A stretch of 64,000 nt of DNA, taken from positions 62,001 through 126,000 of the forward strand of contig NZ_JADIJK010000003.1 of the NCBI RefSeq assembly GCF_017355205.1, read 5' to 3'. This stretch comes from Bacillus sp. SD088 (GTDB lineage: Bacteria > Bacillota > Bacilli > Bacillales > Bacillaceae_C). Of this stretch, positions 44,883-54,092 are shown piece after piece. The notes beneath the pieces are model-generated. The model was not told the origin of the DNA and ran no database searches. It was given only the letters and a program-made list of their open reading frames with translations. A program made the translations under genes and the position numbers. How positions within the stretch are numbered: position 1 is the first letter of the stretch; every line of letters starts with the position of its first letter.

Positions 44883-45782
44883 TTATAAGTTGACCGTTTT
44901 TCCAGTTGAACGGCTTTCATTTGCCGCTTCCAAAAATCTCGTAATCTCCAATGTCTCCTCATACTGAATGGGCGATTTTCCAGTATTAAAAAATGGAATG
45001 ATTTGCTCTAAGAGAGTAGCATAATAGGGTTTTTTATAAGCAGATACATCAACAAAATCTGTCCCTTCTTCTGTATGAATCAATGCGCCAAATGAATGAT
45101 TGCTTTTGCGATTTCCCCTGATACACCCGATTCGTCCATCTGCCCATTCACCAATAATCAAATCATGATCCGCGCTCGTTGCAACCGTTACCTTTTGACA
45201 TCCACTGCCAAACACTCGATAGAGCATTTCTACAGTATGAACCCCATACCAGAATAGACCATGATGAGGTTCGATAGCTAACGGTCCATAACAATCCATC
45301 CCTATTCGATTTTTCCTCTCTGCTTTCTCAAGCACAGCTGATAACCCAGCTGCATACCGAAGAGCCGAACAGCTCATGATTGGAGTTTGATATTGTTTAG
45401 CTAGTCTCTGCATCTCCTTCGCTTCTTCTGTTGTCGTGGCAAATGGTTTATCAATAAATGTTGGCTTTTTAAAGGAGACAATTTTTCTAAATTGCTCCAA
45501 ATGAACTCTCCCATCAACAGATTCTAATAATACCGCATCACATTTTTCTGCAACTTCCTCTGGGGTATGGACCATTTCTATCCCATAGCCATCTCGTAAC
45601 TCGTTTGTAAAACCTTCTACACGACTATAGCTTAACTCCATGTCCGACGATCCTCCGGGATATGCTACAACCACTTCTCCTCCAGGTACATGAAAATCAT
45701 TGTTCGGATCATTTAGTAATTTAGTAAACGCTATAACATGTGACGTATCTAAACCAATCATACCAATTTTAATAGTACTCAT
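44883..45782 (-). CDS. Gfo/Idh/MocA-family oxidoreductase
   Basis: A 299-residue putative NAD(P)-dependent sugar dehydrogenase. N-terminus IGMIGLDTSHVIAFTKLLND, a Thr-Ser-His variant of the dinucleotide loop. The catalytic-lysine motif is DKPFATTTEEA and the C-terminal domain begins RYAAGLSAVL. It lies 27 bases before nagB in one operon. GGAGGGG precedes the ATG. Substrate unknown. Confidence 0.83.
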   Translation of the reverse strand: MSTIKIGMIGLDTSHVIAFTKLLNDPNNDFHVPGGEVVVAYPGGSSDMELSYSRVEGFTNELRDGYGIEMVHTPEEVAEKCDAVLLESVDGRVHLEQFRKIVSFKKPTFIDKPFATTTEEAKEMQRLAKQYQTPIMSCSALRYAAGLSAVLEKAERKNRIGMDCYGPLAIEPHHGLFWYGVHTVEMLYRVFGSGCQKVTVATSADHDLIIGEWADGRIGCIRGNRKSNHSFGALIHTEEGTDFVDVSAYKKPYYATLLEQIIPFFNTGKSPIQYEETLEITRFLEAANESRSTGKTVNL

Positions 45783-45812
45783 GCATCGATCCCCTCCTCA
45801 AATAAATTTTTC

Positions 45813-46844
45813 TCATGCCCTTACTTTCACTTCTTTTCCAGTTCTTGCAGATTCATATATAGCTAAAATTAAATCCACAGCTTTACGGGCTTCCTCACCG
45901 GGTACAAGTGGAGCACGGTTTTCATTTACTGCTTGGATCATGTCATCCACATAGATGTAATGCCCTTGACTCGAAATTGCTTTTGGATCATTGCTTCCTC
46001 CTTCTGTATTACTCACTTGGGGCATTGGTTCATCATGATCAATAAAATTCCACAGTTTAAAGCCGCTATCTGCAAAGATAATAGAACCTTTTTCGCCATG
46101 AACTTCGAATCTAGTTTCTTGACCTGGATAAACGGATGTTGTTCCTTGGATCACACCGAAAGATCCGTTTTTATATTTCACCGCCACAACCGCGGTATCC
46201 TCTACTTCAATCTTTCGAATTAACGGAGCAGAATAAGCAAATACAGATTCCACCTCACCTGCCATCCATTGGATTAGATCGACGCCATGTACACCTTGAT
46301 TCATTAATGCTCCACCGCCATCCAATTCCCAGGTGCCTCTCCAGCCAGCACTCTTATAATATTCAGGGCTACGATAATATTTTAGATAGGCATCTGCTAG
46401 AACTAGTTTGCCAAGTTTTCCCTCTTGAATGGCTTTTCGCGTTTTAATCGCTGCCTCTAACGTTCTTCTCTGATAAACAGCCCCTAATTTTACATGATAA
46501 TTTTTACAAGCCTCTATCATGTTCGTCATTTTTTCCCGGGTAATATCCAACGGTTTCTCGCATAACACATGAATTCTAGCCTGTGCAGCCGCAATAGTCA
46601 CATCTGCATGTATCCCACTGGGCACACAGACTGATACAATGTCAATGTCTACATCTGTAAACATTTTTTCATAGTCTGTATACGTATAATTGATACCATA
46701 CTCGCCCGCCAATTTCTCTGCTTTTTCTTTATCGACATCACAAATAGCAACTAGTTTTGCGTCATTATGCGCTGAAATCGCTCTTGCATGGGAGGCTGAG
46801 ATAACTCCTGCACCTACAATCGCAAAATTTGTTTTCTTCTTCAT
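45813..46844 (-). CDS. Gfo/Idh/MocA-family oxidoreductase
   Basis: A 343-residue canonical member: Rossmann motif FAIVGAGVISASHARAI, CEKPLDITREK (catalytic lysine), and the C-terminal GGGALMNQGVHGVDLIQWM. Probably oxidises or epimerises an imported sugar in the cytoplasm. Start ATG 46844 has AAGGGTG eight bases upstream; the GTG at 46853 overlaps it. It begins the nag part of the operon after the solute-binding proteins. Confidence 0.87.
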   Translation of the reverse strand: MKKKTNFAIVGAGVISASHARAISAHNDAKLVAICDVDKEKAEKLAGEYGINYTYTDYEKMFTDVDIDIVSVCVPSGIHADVTIAAAQARIHVLCEKPLDITREKMTNMIEACKNYHVKLGAVYQRRTLEAAIKTRKAIQEGKLGKLVLADAYLKYYRSPEYYKSAGWRGTWELDGGGALMNQGVHGVDLIQWMAGEVESVFAYSAPLIRKIEVEDTAVVAVKYKNGSFGVIQGTTSVYPGQETRFEVHGEKGSIIFADSGFKLWNFIDHDEPMPQVSNTEGGSNDPKAISSQGHYIYVDDMIQAVNENRAPLVPGEEARKAVDLILAIYESARTGKEVKVRA

Positions 46845-46874
46845 TTTCATCACCCTTTTTTATATAGAATCGTT

Positions 46875-46901
46875 AAATCCCTCTATATAGCAGAGGGATT
46901 T
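46875..46901 (-). terminator. Hairpin between lipoprotein and oxidoreductase genes
   Basis: AAATCCCTC pairs with GAGGGATTT; the T-run on the minus strand is short, so termination is probably partial. Confidence 0.5.
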
Positions 46902-46911
46902 TCACTTATAA

Positions 46912-48417
46912 CTAATTTAACTCTGCTTCTTGCATCCTATTGTAAGCCTCTTCATATATGTCTATTAATTCTTGTACACCTAAATTTTCAATTTCTTTCA
47001 CATAGGTATCCCATTCACTTAAATCTCGTTTCCCAATAATAAATTTAGCAATTTCTTCATCACGATGTTTCGTAACTGCTTCTCCTTGAATTGCGATGAC
47101 CTTTTGTTCTTCCTCTGAAAACGCAGGAACTGGAACGATCGGTGCATCGTATTGTGGACTTTCTTTATACGCTTGCTTTACCTCATCACTAAACAGGACC
47201 ATATGAGAATCATAATCAAACCATGAATAAGTTGAATATAAGGATATACCTGTCTCTGTACGTAATTCTGATGGGCTTGGATAGTCTTCAATCCAGCTTT
47301 TCTTCCCGTCTTCTTCCTCGTATGTTTCCCCTTCAATTCCCCAGCTTAGAGCATCTCTCCCTTCCTCAGAAAAGGTCCAATCAATAAATTGAATAACTGT
47401 ATCTATGTGATCAGAATTTACCGCGATGGAGTATCCTCTTTGCTGTGTATGTGCAGAGTAATCTAGTTGCGGGCCTCCAGAAAAACCGGCAGGAGGTGGC
47501 ATATTAACTAACGTATAATCTTCATTTTCTTTACGGTTTTCAACATTAAACATGTCAATTCTTGAAATATAGTCTTGTGTAATAAATGATGTGCTGGTAG
47601 ACATTAATTCTTGCCATCCGGCTACATCTAGCGATAAGAAGTCTGGAGGAATTAGGTCTTCCTCGTAAAACTTATTAAGATACTCTACCATGACAAGATA
47701 ATTGTCCTCGACAGGTCCGTAGCGCCACTCATCTTTTTTATTATCATAATAGTAATTCCAATCTGTTCCAAAGTTTGTTGCAAAGTTTCGGATCTTTTCT
47801 GTACCATTACGAAAACCGAGTGGATAACTTTCTGGATAGACCTTCTTTAATTCTTGTAAAACTGTATGAAGCTCATCCCAATTATTCGGTATCTCTAAAT
47901 CGTGCTTTTCAAAAATATCCTTTCGATACAACCAAATCATTCGATTCGTTTCCCCAATCCCAATGTTAGGTGAAACATACATTTTTCCATCATGAGATAG
48001 AGCTGCTCTCGCTGCATCTGGAAATTGATCCATCCATGCTTGTAAATTAGGCATATTCTCAATATGATCCAATAAATTTACTAAAGCACCTTGTGAACCA
48101 TATTTATTCCCTGTCGCGTAATCTGGCATGCCGATTAAGTCTGGCAAGTCTCCCGAAGCAATTACAAGATTTAAAGACTCATTATAAGGATCTGCCGCGA
48201 TGTCAATATCCATATTCATATTACCGCCATCTTCCATTAAGTCCCATATCAGCCAATCTTTTTTAGTCGGCCAACTTGGATGTTCATTCGTATAAAATTT
48301 AATCGTTGGCCTATCTTTATTTGAACCGATTTCATTCGTAGATGAATCATCTGAACAAGCCATCATTAATCCAGAAACAAACAGCATCATAATTATAAAA
48401 GAAATCACCTTTTTCAT
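46912..48417 (-). CDS. Sugar-binding lipoprotein, LplA-like (copy 2)
   Basis: A 501-residue family 1 solute-binding lipoprotein with signal peptide MKKVISFIIMMLFVSGLMMA and lipobox Cys21. The mature start contains KFYTNEHPSWPTKKDWLIWD. The C-terminus ENLGVQELIDIYEEAYNRMQ is almost identical to that of the neighbouring paralogue. Together with the two permeases upstream it forms a CUT1-type importer like B. subtilis LplABC. AAAGGAG precedes the ATG. Confidence 0.9.
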   Translation of the reverse strand: MKKVISFIIMMLFVSGLMMACSDDSSTNEIGSNKDRPTIKFYTNEHPSWPTKKDWLIWDLMEDGGNMNMDIDIAADPYNESLNLVIASGDLPDLIGMPDYATGNKYGSQGALVNLLDHIENMPNLQAWMDQFPDAARAALSHDGKMYVSPNIGIGETNRMIWLYRKDIFEKHDLEIPNNWDELHTVLQELKKVYPESYPLGFRNGTEKIRNFATNFGTDWNYYYDNKKDEWRYGPVEDNYLVMVEYLNKFYEEDLIPPDFLSLDVAGWQELMSTSTSFITQDYISRIDMFNVENRKENEDYTLVNMPPPAGFSGGPQLDYSAHTQQRGYSIAVNSDHIDTVIQFIDWTFSEEGRDALSWGIEGETYEEEDGKKSWIEDYPSPSELRTETGISLYSTYSWFDYDSHMVLFSDEVKQAYKESPQYDAPIVPVPAFSEEEQKVIAIQGEAVTKHRDEEIAKFIIGKRDLSEWDTYVKEIENLGVQELIDIYEEAYNRMQEAELN

Positions 48418-48442
48418 TGGTTGAACTCCTTTAAATTGTAAA

Positions 48443-49972
48443 TTAATTTAAATCCACTTCTTGCATTCTCATGTAAGCCTCTTCATATATGTCTATTAAT
48501 TCTTGTACACCTAAATTTTCAATTTCCTCCACATAAGCATCCCATTCACTCAAGTCCCGCTTGCTAATCATAAACTTAGCAATCTCTTGGTCTCGATGTT
48601 TTTTAATCGCTTCCCCTTTAATCGCTATAACTTCTTGCTCTTCCGGTGTAAAGGATGGTACAGGAACGATTGACGCATCGTATTGTGGAGACTCTTCATA
48701 TGCCTGCTTAACATCATCACTAAATAAAATCATATGTGCATCGTAGTCAAACCAAGAATAGGTTGAATTTGTGGATAGCCCCGTATCAATTCGTAGCTCA
48801 GCAGGGCTTGCATAATCTTCAATCCAGCTCTTCTCGTCATTTTCTTCTGTATAAGTTTCCCCTTCAATTCCCCAACTTAACTTGTCTTTTCCCTCTTCAG
48901 AAAAGGTCCAGTCAATGAATTGGATTGCTTTGTCGATATGATCGGAGTTTATCGCTACCGAGAATCCACCATCATTTGTGTGTGCAGAGTAGTTTAATGG
49001 CTTTCCATCAACTAAACCAACCGGTGGCGCCATATGCTTTATCGTAAAATCAGAGTTCTCTTCGCGATTTGTAAGATTAAACTCATCAATTCTGCCAATA
49101 TAATCTTGTGTTATAAAAGAAGTATCTGTCGAGATCAATTCTTGCCATCCAGCTGTATCCGTTGATAAAAAATCTTGAGGTATTAACTTTTCTTGATAAA
49201 ATTTATTGAAATACTCAATCATAACACGGTAGTTTTCTTCAATTGGTCCATACCGCCACTCATCCTTTTCCTCATCATAGTAATAATCCCAATTTGTAGC
49301 AAAATTAGGTGCAAAGTTGATCAATTTGTCTGTACCATTCCGAAAACCAAATGGATAGCTCTCTGGATAGATTGATTTTAACTCTTGCAAAACTGTATAA
49401 AGCTCATCCCAAGTAGTAGGTGTTTCTAAATCATGCTCTTCCAAAACATCTTGTCGATACATCCAGAGCATACGGTTGGTTTCTCCGATACCAGTGTTAG
49501 GGGATACATACATTTTTCCATCATGGGAAAGTGCCCTTCTTGCTTCATCCGGAAATTGTTCCATCCATGCTTGTAAGTTCGGCATATCCTCAATATGATC
49601 CAATAGGTTCACCAATGCTCCATCAGCACCATATTCATTAGGGGTTCCAAAATTTGTCATCCGCATGATATCAGGTAAGTCTCCAGAAGCCACAATCAGA
49701 TTTAAAGACTCTCCATAAGGTTCCGCCGCAATTTCCAATTCAAGATCCATATTAGTCTCATCCTCTATAATATCCCATACGATCCAATCTTCATTTGCTG
49801 GCCAGCTGGGGTGTTCATTCGTATATAATTTTAATGTTGGTCTATCCCCATCAGATCCCGAATCAGAGGACAAATTGGAATTAGAACCACTTGATGAATT
49901 GCTTGAACAGGCTACCAGCAAAGTGAACACAAACAACACCATTATGAAATAAGAAAGCAACTTTTTCACCAT
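48443..49972 (-). CDS. Sugar-binding lipoprotein, LplA-like (copy 1)
   Basis: A 509-residue paralogue of the next gene, with lipobox LVAC (Cys22), a Ser/Asn/Gly-rich linker and KLYTNEHPSWPANEDWIVWD. Residues align along nearly the full length, so the pair arose by tandem duplication. It follows the permease genes by 85 bases; AAAGGGG precedes the ATG. The ligand is probably an oligosaccharide. Confidence 0.9.
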   Translation of the reverse strand: MVKKLLSYFIMVLFVFTLLVACSSNSSSGSNSNLSSDSGSDGDRPTLKLYTNEHPSWPANEDWIVWDIIEDETNMDLELEIAAEPYGESLNLIVASGDLPDIMRMTNFGTPNEYGADGALVNLLDHIEDMPNLQAWMEQFPDEARRALSHDGKMYVSPNTGIGETNRMLWMYRQDVLEEHDLETPTTWDELYTVLQELKSIYPESYPFGFRNGTDKLINFAPNFATNWDYYYDEEKDEWRYGPIEENYRVMIEYFNKFYQEKLIPQDFLSTDTAGWQELISTDTSFITQDYIGRIDEFNLTNREENSDFTIKHMAPPVGLVDGKPLNYSAHTNDGGFSVAINSDHIDKAIQFIDWTFSEEGKDKLSWGIEGETYTEENDEKSWIEDYASPAELRIDTGLSTNSTYSWFDYDAHMILFSDDVKQAYEESPQYDASIVPVPSFTPEEQEVIAIKGEAIKKHRDQEIAKFMISKRDLSEWDAYVEEIENLGVQELIDIYEEAYMRMQEVDLN

Positions 49973-50057
49973 GAATCCCCTTTCATTTTCTGCTTTAAAA
50001 AGCTAAATATTCCATTCCAAAGGCTTTCTCTTAACAAATTCTTCTTACGTCATTTGC

Positions 50058-50921
50058 CTAATCTTTTAAAGAACCAATCATCACCCCTTTCACAAAATAC
50101 TTTTGAAGGAAAGGATATAGTAAAAGAATGGGCAGTGTCGAAACAAGTATCGTTGCATATTGAATAGATTCCTGGATAACCACTGCATCTGTCCCCGACA
50201 CTGAAGCCATTTCTTCAACAAGAACCATATTTCTAAGAATAATTTGTAAGGGGTAAAGAGCATTATCCCTTAGATATAAAAGCGGCAGCATAAAGTTATT
50301 CCAAATTCCTACTGCGTAAAACAAACCAATTGTGGCTAATACTGGTTTTGATAAAGGCAAAACAATGCGAATAAATATACCAATATCATTTAACCCATCA
50401 ATTTTTGCAGATTCCTCTAATTCATTCGGTATTGTCGAAGAAAAAAAGGTTCTCATAATAATTAGATTCCATGTAGAGATTGCTGCTGGCAGTACCATAG
50501 CCCAAACCGTATCCATTAAACCTAAATTTTTAACGACAAGAAATGTAGGAATCATTCCACCGCTAAATAAAATGGTGAAAACAATCATGAGCATAAAACC
50601 TTTACGAAAAATCATCCTTTTCTTTGATAGCGCATAAGCTCCCATTGCGGTAATGATTAGCGATATAACTGTGCCTAACGTTACATATATAAGGGTATTT
50701 AGATATCCAGTGCCAATCCTTGGATCACTTAGCACATGTAGATAATTTTTTAACGTTAAACCCTTCGGGATTAAATTTACGTCCCCTCGCAAAACGTGAA
50801 CATCTCCACTTAATGAGACAGCCATCATATGAAGGAAAGGGTACGTCGTAACCAAGGCAACTCCTAACAGAATAATGGCATTTACGATTGTAAACGAAGT
50901 GAGTTTTCTTCTGTTTCTCAT
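50058..50921 (-). CDS. Carbohydrate ABC transporter permease, LplC-like
   Basis: A 287-residue inner permease with six membrane segments and the EAA loop ESAKIDGLNDIGIFIRIVLP. The C-terminus QKYFVKGVMIGSLKD is typical of MalG/LplC proteins. It is 13 bases after the partner permease. No ATPase gene is in this operon, so a shared ATPase such as MsmX is expected. Confidence 0.92.
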   Translation of the reverse strand: MRNRRKLTSFTIVNAIILLGVALVTTYPFLHMMAVSLSGDVHVLRGDVNLIPKGLTLKNYLHVLSDPRIGTGYLNTLIYVTLGTVISLIITAMGAYALSKKRMIFRKGFMLMIVFTILFSGGMIPTFLVVKNLGLMDTVWAMVLPAAISTWNLIIMRTFFSSTIPNELEESAKIDGLNDIGIFIRIVLPLSKPVLATIGLFYAVGIWNNFMLPLLYLRDNALYPLQIILRNMVLVEEMASVSGTDAVVIQESIQYATILVSTLPILLLYPFLQKYFVKGVMIGSLKD

Positions 50922-50934
50922 TCATAGCCCCTCC

Positions 50935-51903
50935 TTACCACAGACTTTCTTGTCCAGATTTCTTTGAAAGATAATTGGCAGCAAATAAAAAAATAAAACT
51001 TATGACACCAAGAAATAATCCAATTGCCGTAGCATAACTGTAATTCCCGTGAACTAATCCAACCCGATAAACATAAGTAGAAATAATATCTGCCGTCTCA
51101 TAGGTAACTGGATTGTATAGCAAAAACACCTTTTCGAATCCTATTTCCAGCACTTGACCGATATTTAAAATACCAACTATAAAAATCGCCGGTAATATGC
51201 CAGGTATCGTAATATATCTTAATTTTGCAAATCTCCCTGCACCATCTATTTCTGCTGCCTCATATAATTGCGGGTTAATCCCTGTTAGCGCAGCTAAAAA
51301 GATAATCGTTTCCCAGCCCATATGCTGCCAAATTTCGGATGAAACAAAAATGCTACGAAATAATTCCGGGGTAATCATCCAATTGATTGATTCAACCCCT
51401 AAATGAGAGATCATTCGATTCACTACTCCATCTGAGGAGAGGAAAACAACAATCATACTTGCTACAACCACATTGGAAATAAAATGGGGTAAGTAACTAA
51501 CGGTTTGCACAAAGCGCTTAAAAAACATACTCTTCACTTCATTCAATAAAAGGGCAAAAATAATTGGGATAGGGAATCCAAATATGAATTTGTATAGACC
51601 TAACAAAAATGTGTTACGTAATAATAGATAAAAATCCGGGCTTTCAAAAAACGTCTTAAAATATTTCACCCCAACCCATTCACTGTCCAACACGCCGGCA
51701 AATAAGTTATAATCTTTAAACGCAATAATAATCCCAAACATTGGTGCATAATGGAAAATTAAGTAATAAAGTAAACAAGGAGCAAAGAGGATTAATAAAT
51801 ATTTACTATCATTCAGCTTTTTCATAAAAGCTTTCTGTTTTTTCACTTTGACATTTGCCTTCACAATCATCTTGTTTGTTTCGACAGCACTTAACTCTTT
51901 CAT
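50935..51903 (-). CDS. Carbohydrate ABC transporter permease, LplB-like
   Basis: A 322-residue permease with LFAPCLLYYLIFHYAPMFGI at the first membrane segment and the EAA loop YEAAEIDGAGRFAKLRYITI. First gene of the sugar import operon; GGGGAGG precedes the ATG. A perfect cre and a LacI-type operator lie upstream. Confidence 0.92.
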   Translation of the reverse strand: MKELSAVETNKMIVKANVKVKKQKAFMKKLNDSKYLLILFAPCLLYYLIFHYAPMFGIIIAFKDYNLFAGVLDSEWVGVKYFKTFFESPDFYLLLRNTFLLGLYKFIFGFPIPIIFALLLNEVKSMFFKRFVQTVSYLPHFISNVVVASMIVVFLSSDGVVNRMISHLGVESINWMITPELFRSIFVSSEIWQHMGWETIIFLAALTGINPQLYEAAEIDGAGRFAKLRYITIPGILPAIFIVGILNIGQVLEIGFEKVFLLYNPVTYETADIISTYVYRVGLVHGNYSYATAIGLFLGVISFIFLFAANYLSKKSGQESLW

Positions 51904-51951
51904 GACTTTCTACCTCCCCTTTATAATGATAAAAAATCTAGCATTGTTTTT

Positions 51952-51965
51952 TGAAACCGCTTTCA
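51952..51965 (-). promoter_or_regulatory. CcpA cre site of the sugar import operon
   Basis: TGAAACCGCTTTCA matches TGWAANCGNTNWCA fully. It lies 49 bases before the LplB-like start and overlaps a TTGAAA -35-like box. Confidence 0.82.
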
Positions 51966-52006
51966 AAGACAAGTCGATGATTAACAATAGTCCATCATTT
52001 GGCTAT

Positions 52007-52020
52007 AGTAATCGATTACT
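52007..52020. promoter_or_regulatory. LacI-family operator, copy 1
   Basis: AGTAATCGATTACT is a perfect 14-base palindrome with central CG, characteristic of LacI-family operators. It lies between the lacI-type gene and the transport operon; a second near-identical copy lies before the regulator gene itself. Confidence 0.75.
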
Positions 52021-52048
52021 TTGTAAAGGCAGGATTTTGGAGTATGAT

Positions 52049-53098
52049 TTAAAAAGCGGTTTCTAAAGCTTGTGTAGAATGTCGTTCAATTATCTTAGGC
52101 TGTAGGACAATATCCACTTTTTCTATTCCTTTTCCATCTAATTGATCAAGCAGGATATTACATGCCATTCTTCCCATTTCATAGTCTGGTTGCTGTATGG
52201 TTGTTAAGGATGGTGTAATCATCTGGGAAAATTCAATATTATCAAATCCGATAACAGACATTTGTTCAGGAACTTTCACACCGTGATTCGCTAGTTCATT
52301 CATAACACCAAATGCAGTCATATCATTACAAACAAATATTGCCGTCGGCAAATTGGAACACTGTAACAATTTTCGGGTTAAATCAATCCCATTGTTGAAT
52401 TCGTAATTTCTTTCTGATAGTTCTTCCTCGTTTGAAGCAATCTGAATCCATTCCTTTTCTGTCTTCATTCCGTATTTCTCCAACGCATGCTGATATCCTT
52501 CGTAAATACTTAAGCGACTTGGCCGAGTTAAAGGAGAACTAATAAACCCAATTTTTCGATGGGCTTTTTCTATTAAATACTCAGTTGCCAAAAAACCTCC
52601 TTTTCTAAAGTCAAACTGGATTTGGCTGCAATCCAATCCTTCAATGGTTTGGTCAAATGCTACAACATTTAAACCCTTCTGCACTAAAGCTTCAACTAAC
52701 TCTTTATTAGACGAAATCGAAGAAACAATTAACCCCCTTACTTGCTTTTCCAGTAATGTTTTTAAATATTCCTCTTCAAGTTCAGGACTTCGGTGGGAGT
52801 TACATAAAAGTACATGATAACCCCTACTTCTAGCAATATCTTCAATCCCTAAAACAATAGAAGAATAAAATGGATTGGTAATGGATGGTATGATCACACC
52901 CACTGTCATGCTATTATTGGTTTTCAATTGTCTACCAATCATATTTGGTATATAGTTTAGTTCTTTTGCTACTTGTTGTATTCTCGCTTTTAATTTGTTA
53001 CTAACTGGGTAGCCACTATCGCTTAATACACGTGAGACCGTAGCTGTGGAAGTTTGTGCCTTTTTTGCGATATCATAAATCGTTGCCTGCTTTTTCAT
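52049..53098 (-). CDS. LacI-family transcriptional regulator
   Basis: A 349-residue repressor: N-terminal helix-turn-helix TIYDIAKKAQTSTATVSRVL with hinge YIPNMIGRQLKTN, then the periplasmic-binding-like effector domain (VGVIIPSITNPFYSSIVLGI, ATEYLIEKAHRKIGFISSPL, FVCNDMTAFGVMNEL). Probably represses the adjacent sugar transport operon and itself via the two AGTAATCGATT sites. GTGAGG precedes the ATG. Confidence 0.93.
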   Translation of the reverse strand: MKKQATIYDIAKKAQTSTATVSRVLSDSGYPVSNKLKARIQQVAKELNYIPNMIGRQLKTNNSMTVGVIIPSITNPFYSSIVLGIEDIARSRGYHVLLCNSHRSPELEEEYLKTLLEKQVRGLIVSSISSNKELVEALVQKGLNVVAFDQTIEGLDCSQIQFDFRKGGFLATEYLIEKAHRKIGFISSPLTRPSRLSIYEGYQHALEKYGMKTEKEWIQIASNEEELSERNYEFNNGIDLTRKLLQCSNLPTAIFVCNDMTAFGVMNELANHGVKVPEQMSVIGFDNIEFSQMITPSLTTIQQPDYEMGRMACNILLDQLDGKGIEKVDIVLQPKIIERHSTQALETAF

Positions 53099-53114
53099 CA
53101 GTTCCTCACCATAT

Positions 53115-53128
53115 AGTAATCGATTTCT
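53115..53128. promoter_or_regulatory. LacI-family operator, copy 2
   Basis: AGTAATCGATTTCT matches the copy at 52007 in 12 of 14 bases and lies 17 bases before the regulator start, consistent with autorepression. The rest of 53129-53451 shows no gene; two TGTCTTTT copies 21 bases apart (53297, 53318) are the only structure noted. Confidence 0.7.
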
Positions 53129-53451
53129 ATAAACCCATTACCTTTCCTTCATAGTAATATTTTTCTATCACCCTTCTAATCCTTTAACCAAATAGCCTAA
53201 AGACTCAGATATTTTTTAACGTTTAAATGTTTTTGGTTATCTCTAGTTGATGATTATAATTTACTGAACTCTCTTCTAAAAGACAAGTCTTTTAATTGTC
53301 TTTTCATGACCGGAAACTGTCTTTTAATCACGACACCTTCATATGACGTTGTGAAAACACGAAACAGTTAGTTGCACATTTTATTTTTAAAATTGGTGAT
53401 TATAATAAAAAAGCTTATTTCTAAACCGTTTTTTCCAGTAAAAAAAGCCAA

Positions 53452-53485
53452 AATAAAAACCACCAAATTATGTATTTGGTGGAGA
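53452..53485 (-). terminator. Terminator of tmRNA
   Basis: CCACCAAAT pairs with the complementary ATTTGGTGG over a short loop and is followed by TTTTTATTTT. The 5' arm is the tmRNA 3' end itself. Confidence 0.88.
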
Positions 53486-53845
53486 CGGTGGGAATCGAAC
53501 CCACGTCCAGAAATATCGCCACTTAAGCGTCTACGAGTGTAGTCGACATATTGTTATTTCGCAACTTCTTCGGCCTATCGACGGGCTTCCAAAGTACTAG
53601 CCTGTTTAATCTCTTCCTTGGCCCCCAGGCGGAGAGCTTTCGGCGTATCCCACTAAGAGTGAGTCCCTTACCCTACCACATGGGCGATGGAGGGAGGAAC
53701 CGCATCAGTGCCTTATTAGGCAGCTGCTAATGCGAAGTTATTGTTTTCTTTGCCAGTTATTATTGGCGTTGACGTTTTGACGAGGCCGATCCCCTCGACT
53801 CGCAACCTAAGCTCAAACTATCCCTGTCGAATCCGTAACGTCCCC
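53477..53845 (-). ncRNA. ssrA: Transfer-messenger RNA (tmRNA)
   Basis: A 369-nt tmRNA. The 5' end GGGGACGTTACGGATTCGAC and the 3' end GGTTCGATTCCCACCGTCTC plus CCACCA form the alanine-tRNA-like domain with an encoded CCA. The reading frame in the middle gives tag residues GKENNNFALAAA followed by two TAA stops, with the resume alanine codon before it. Pseudoknot regions are visible. It rescues stalled ribosomes with SmpB, whose gene is not in this window. Confidence 0.97.
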
Positions 53846-53927
53846 ATATAAAGGAATAAGGATTTGATCCTCAGATCCTTTCCAAGTGGGAACTTGGAAT
53901 AAATGAAGCCAATTGCTTACGTTCATT

Positions 53928-53955
53928 ATTATAACATAATACCATAAAACATCAA
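53928..53955 (-). promoter_or_regulatory. Promoter of tmRNA
   Basis: TTGATG (53950-53955), a 16-base spacer and a perfect TATAAT (53928-53933). It would give a precursor with a leader of about 75 bases containing a CCAAGTTCCCACTTGG hairpin. Confidence 0.7.
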
Positions 53956-54092
53956 GAATTCACGACTGCCAATATTTGCTGAGATTATTTTCATTTGAAA
54001 ATTTTCTCCAGCTCAATCGTTACATTTTCAAAAAGAAAGGATTTTGCCGTATCAGGATATTTGAAGGTATTGGTTGCACTCACTTCGTTTTT

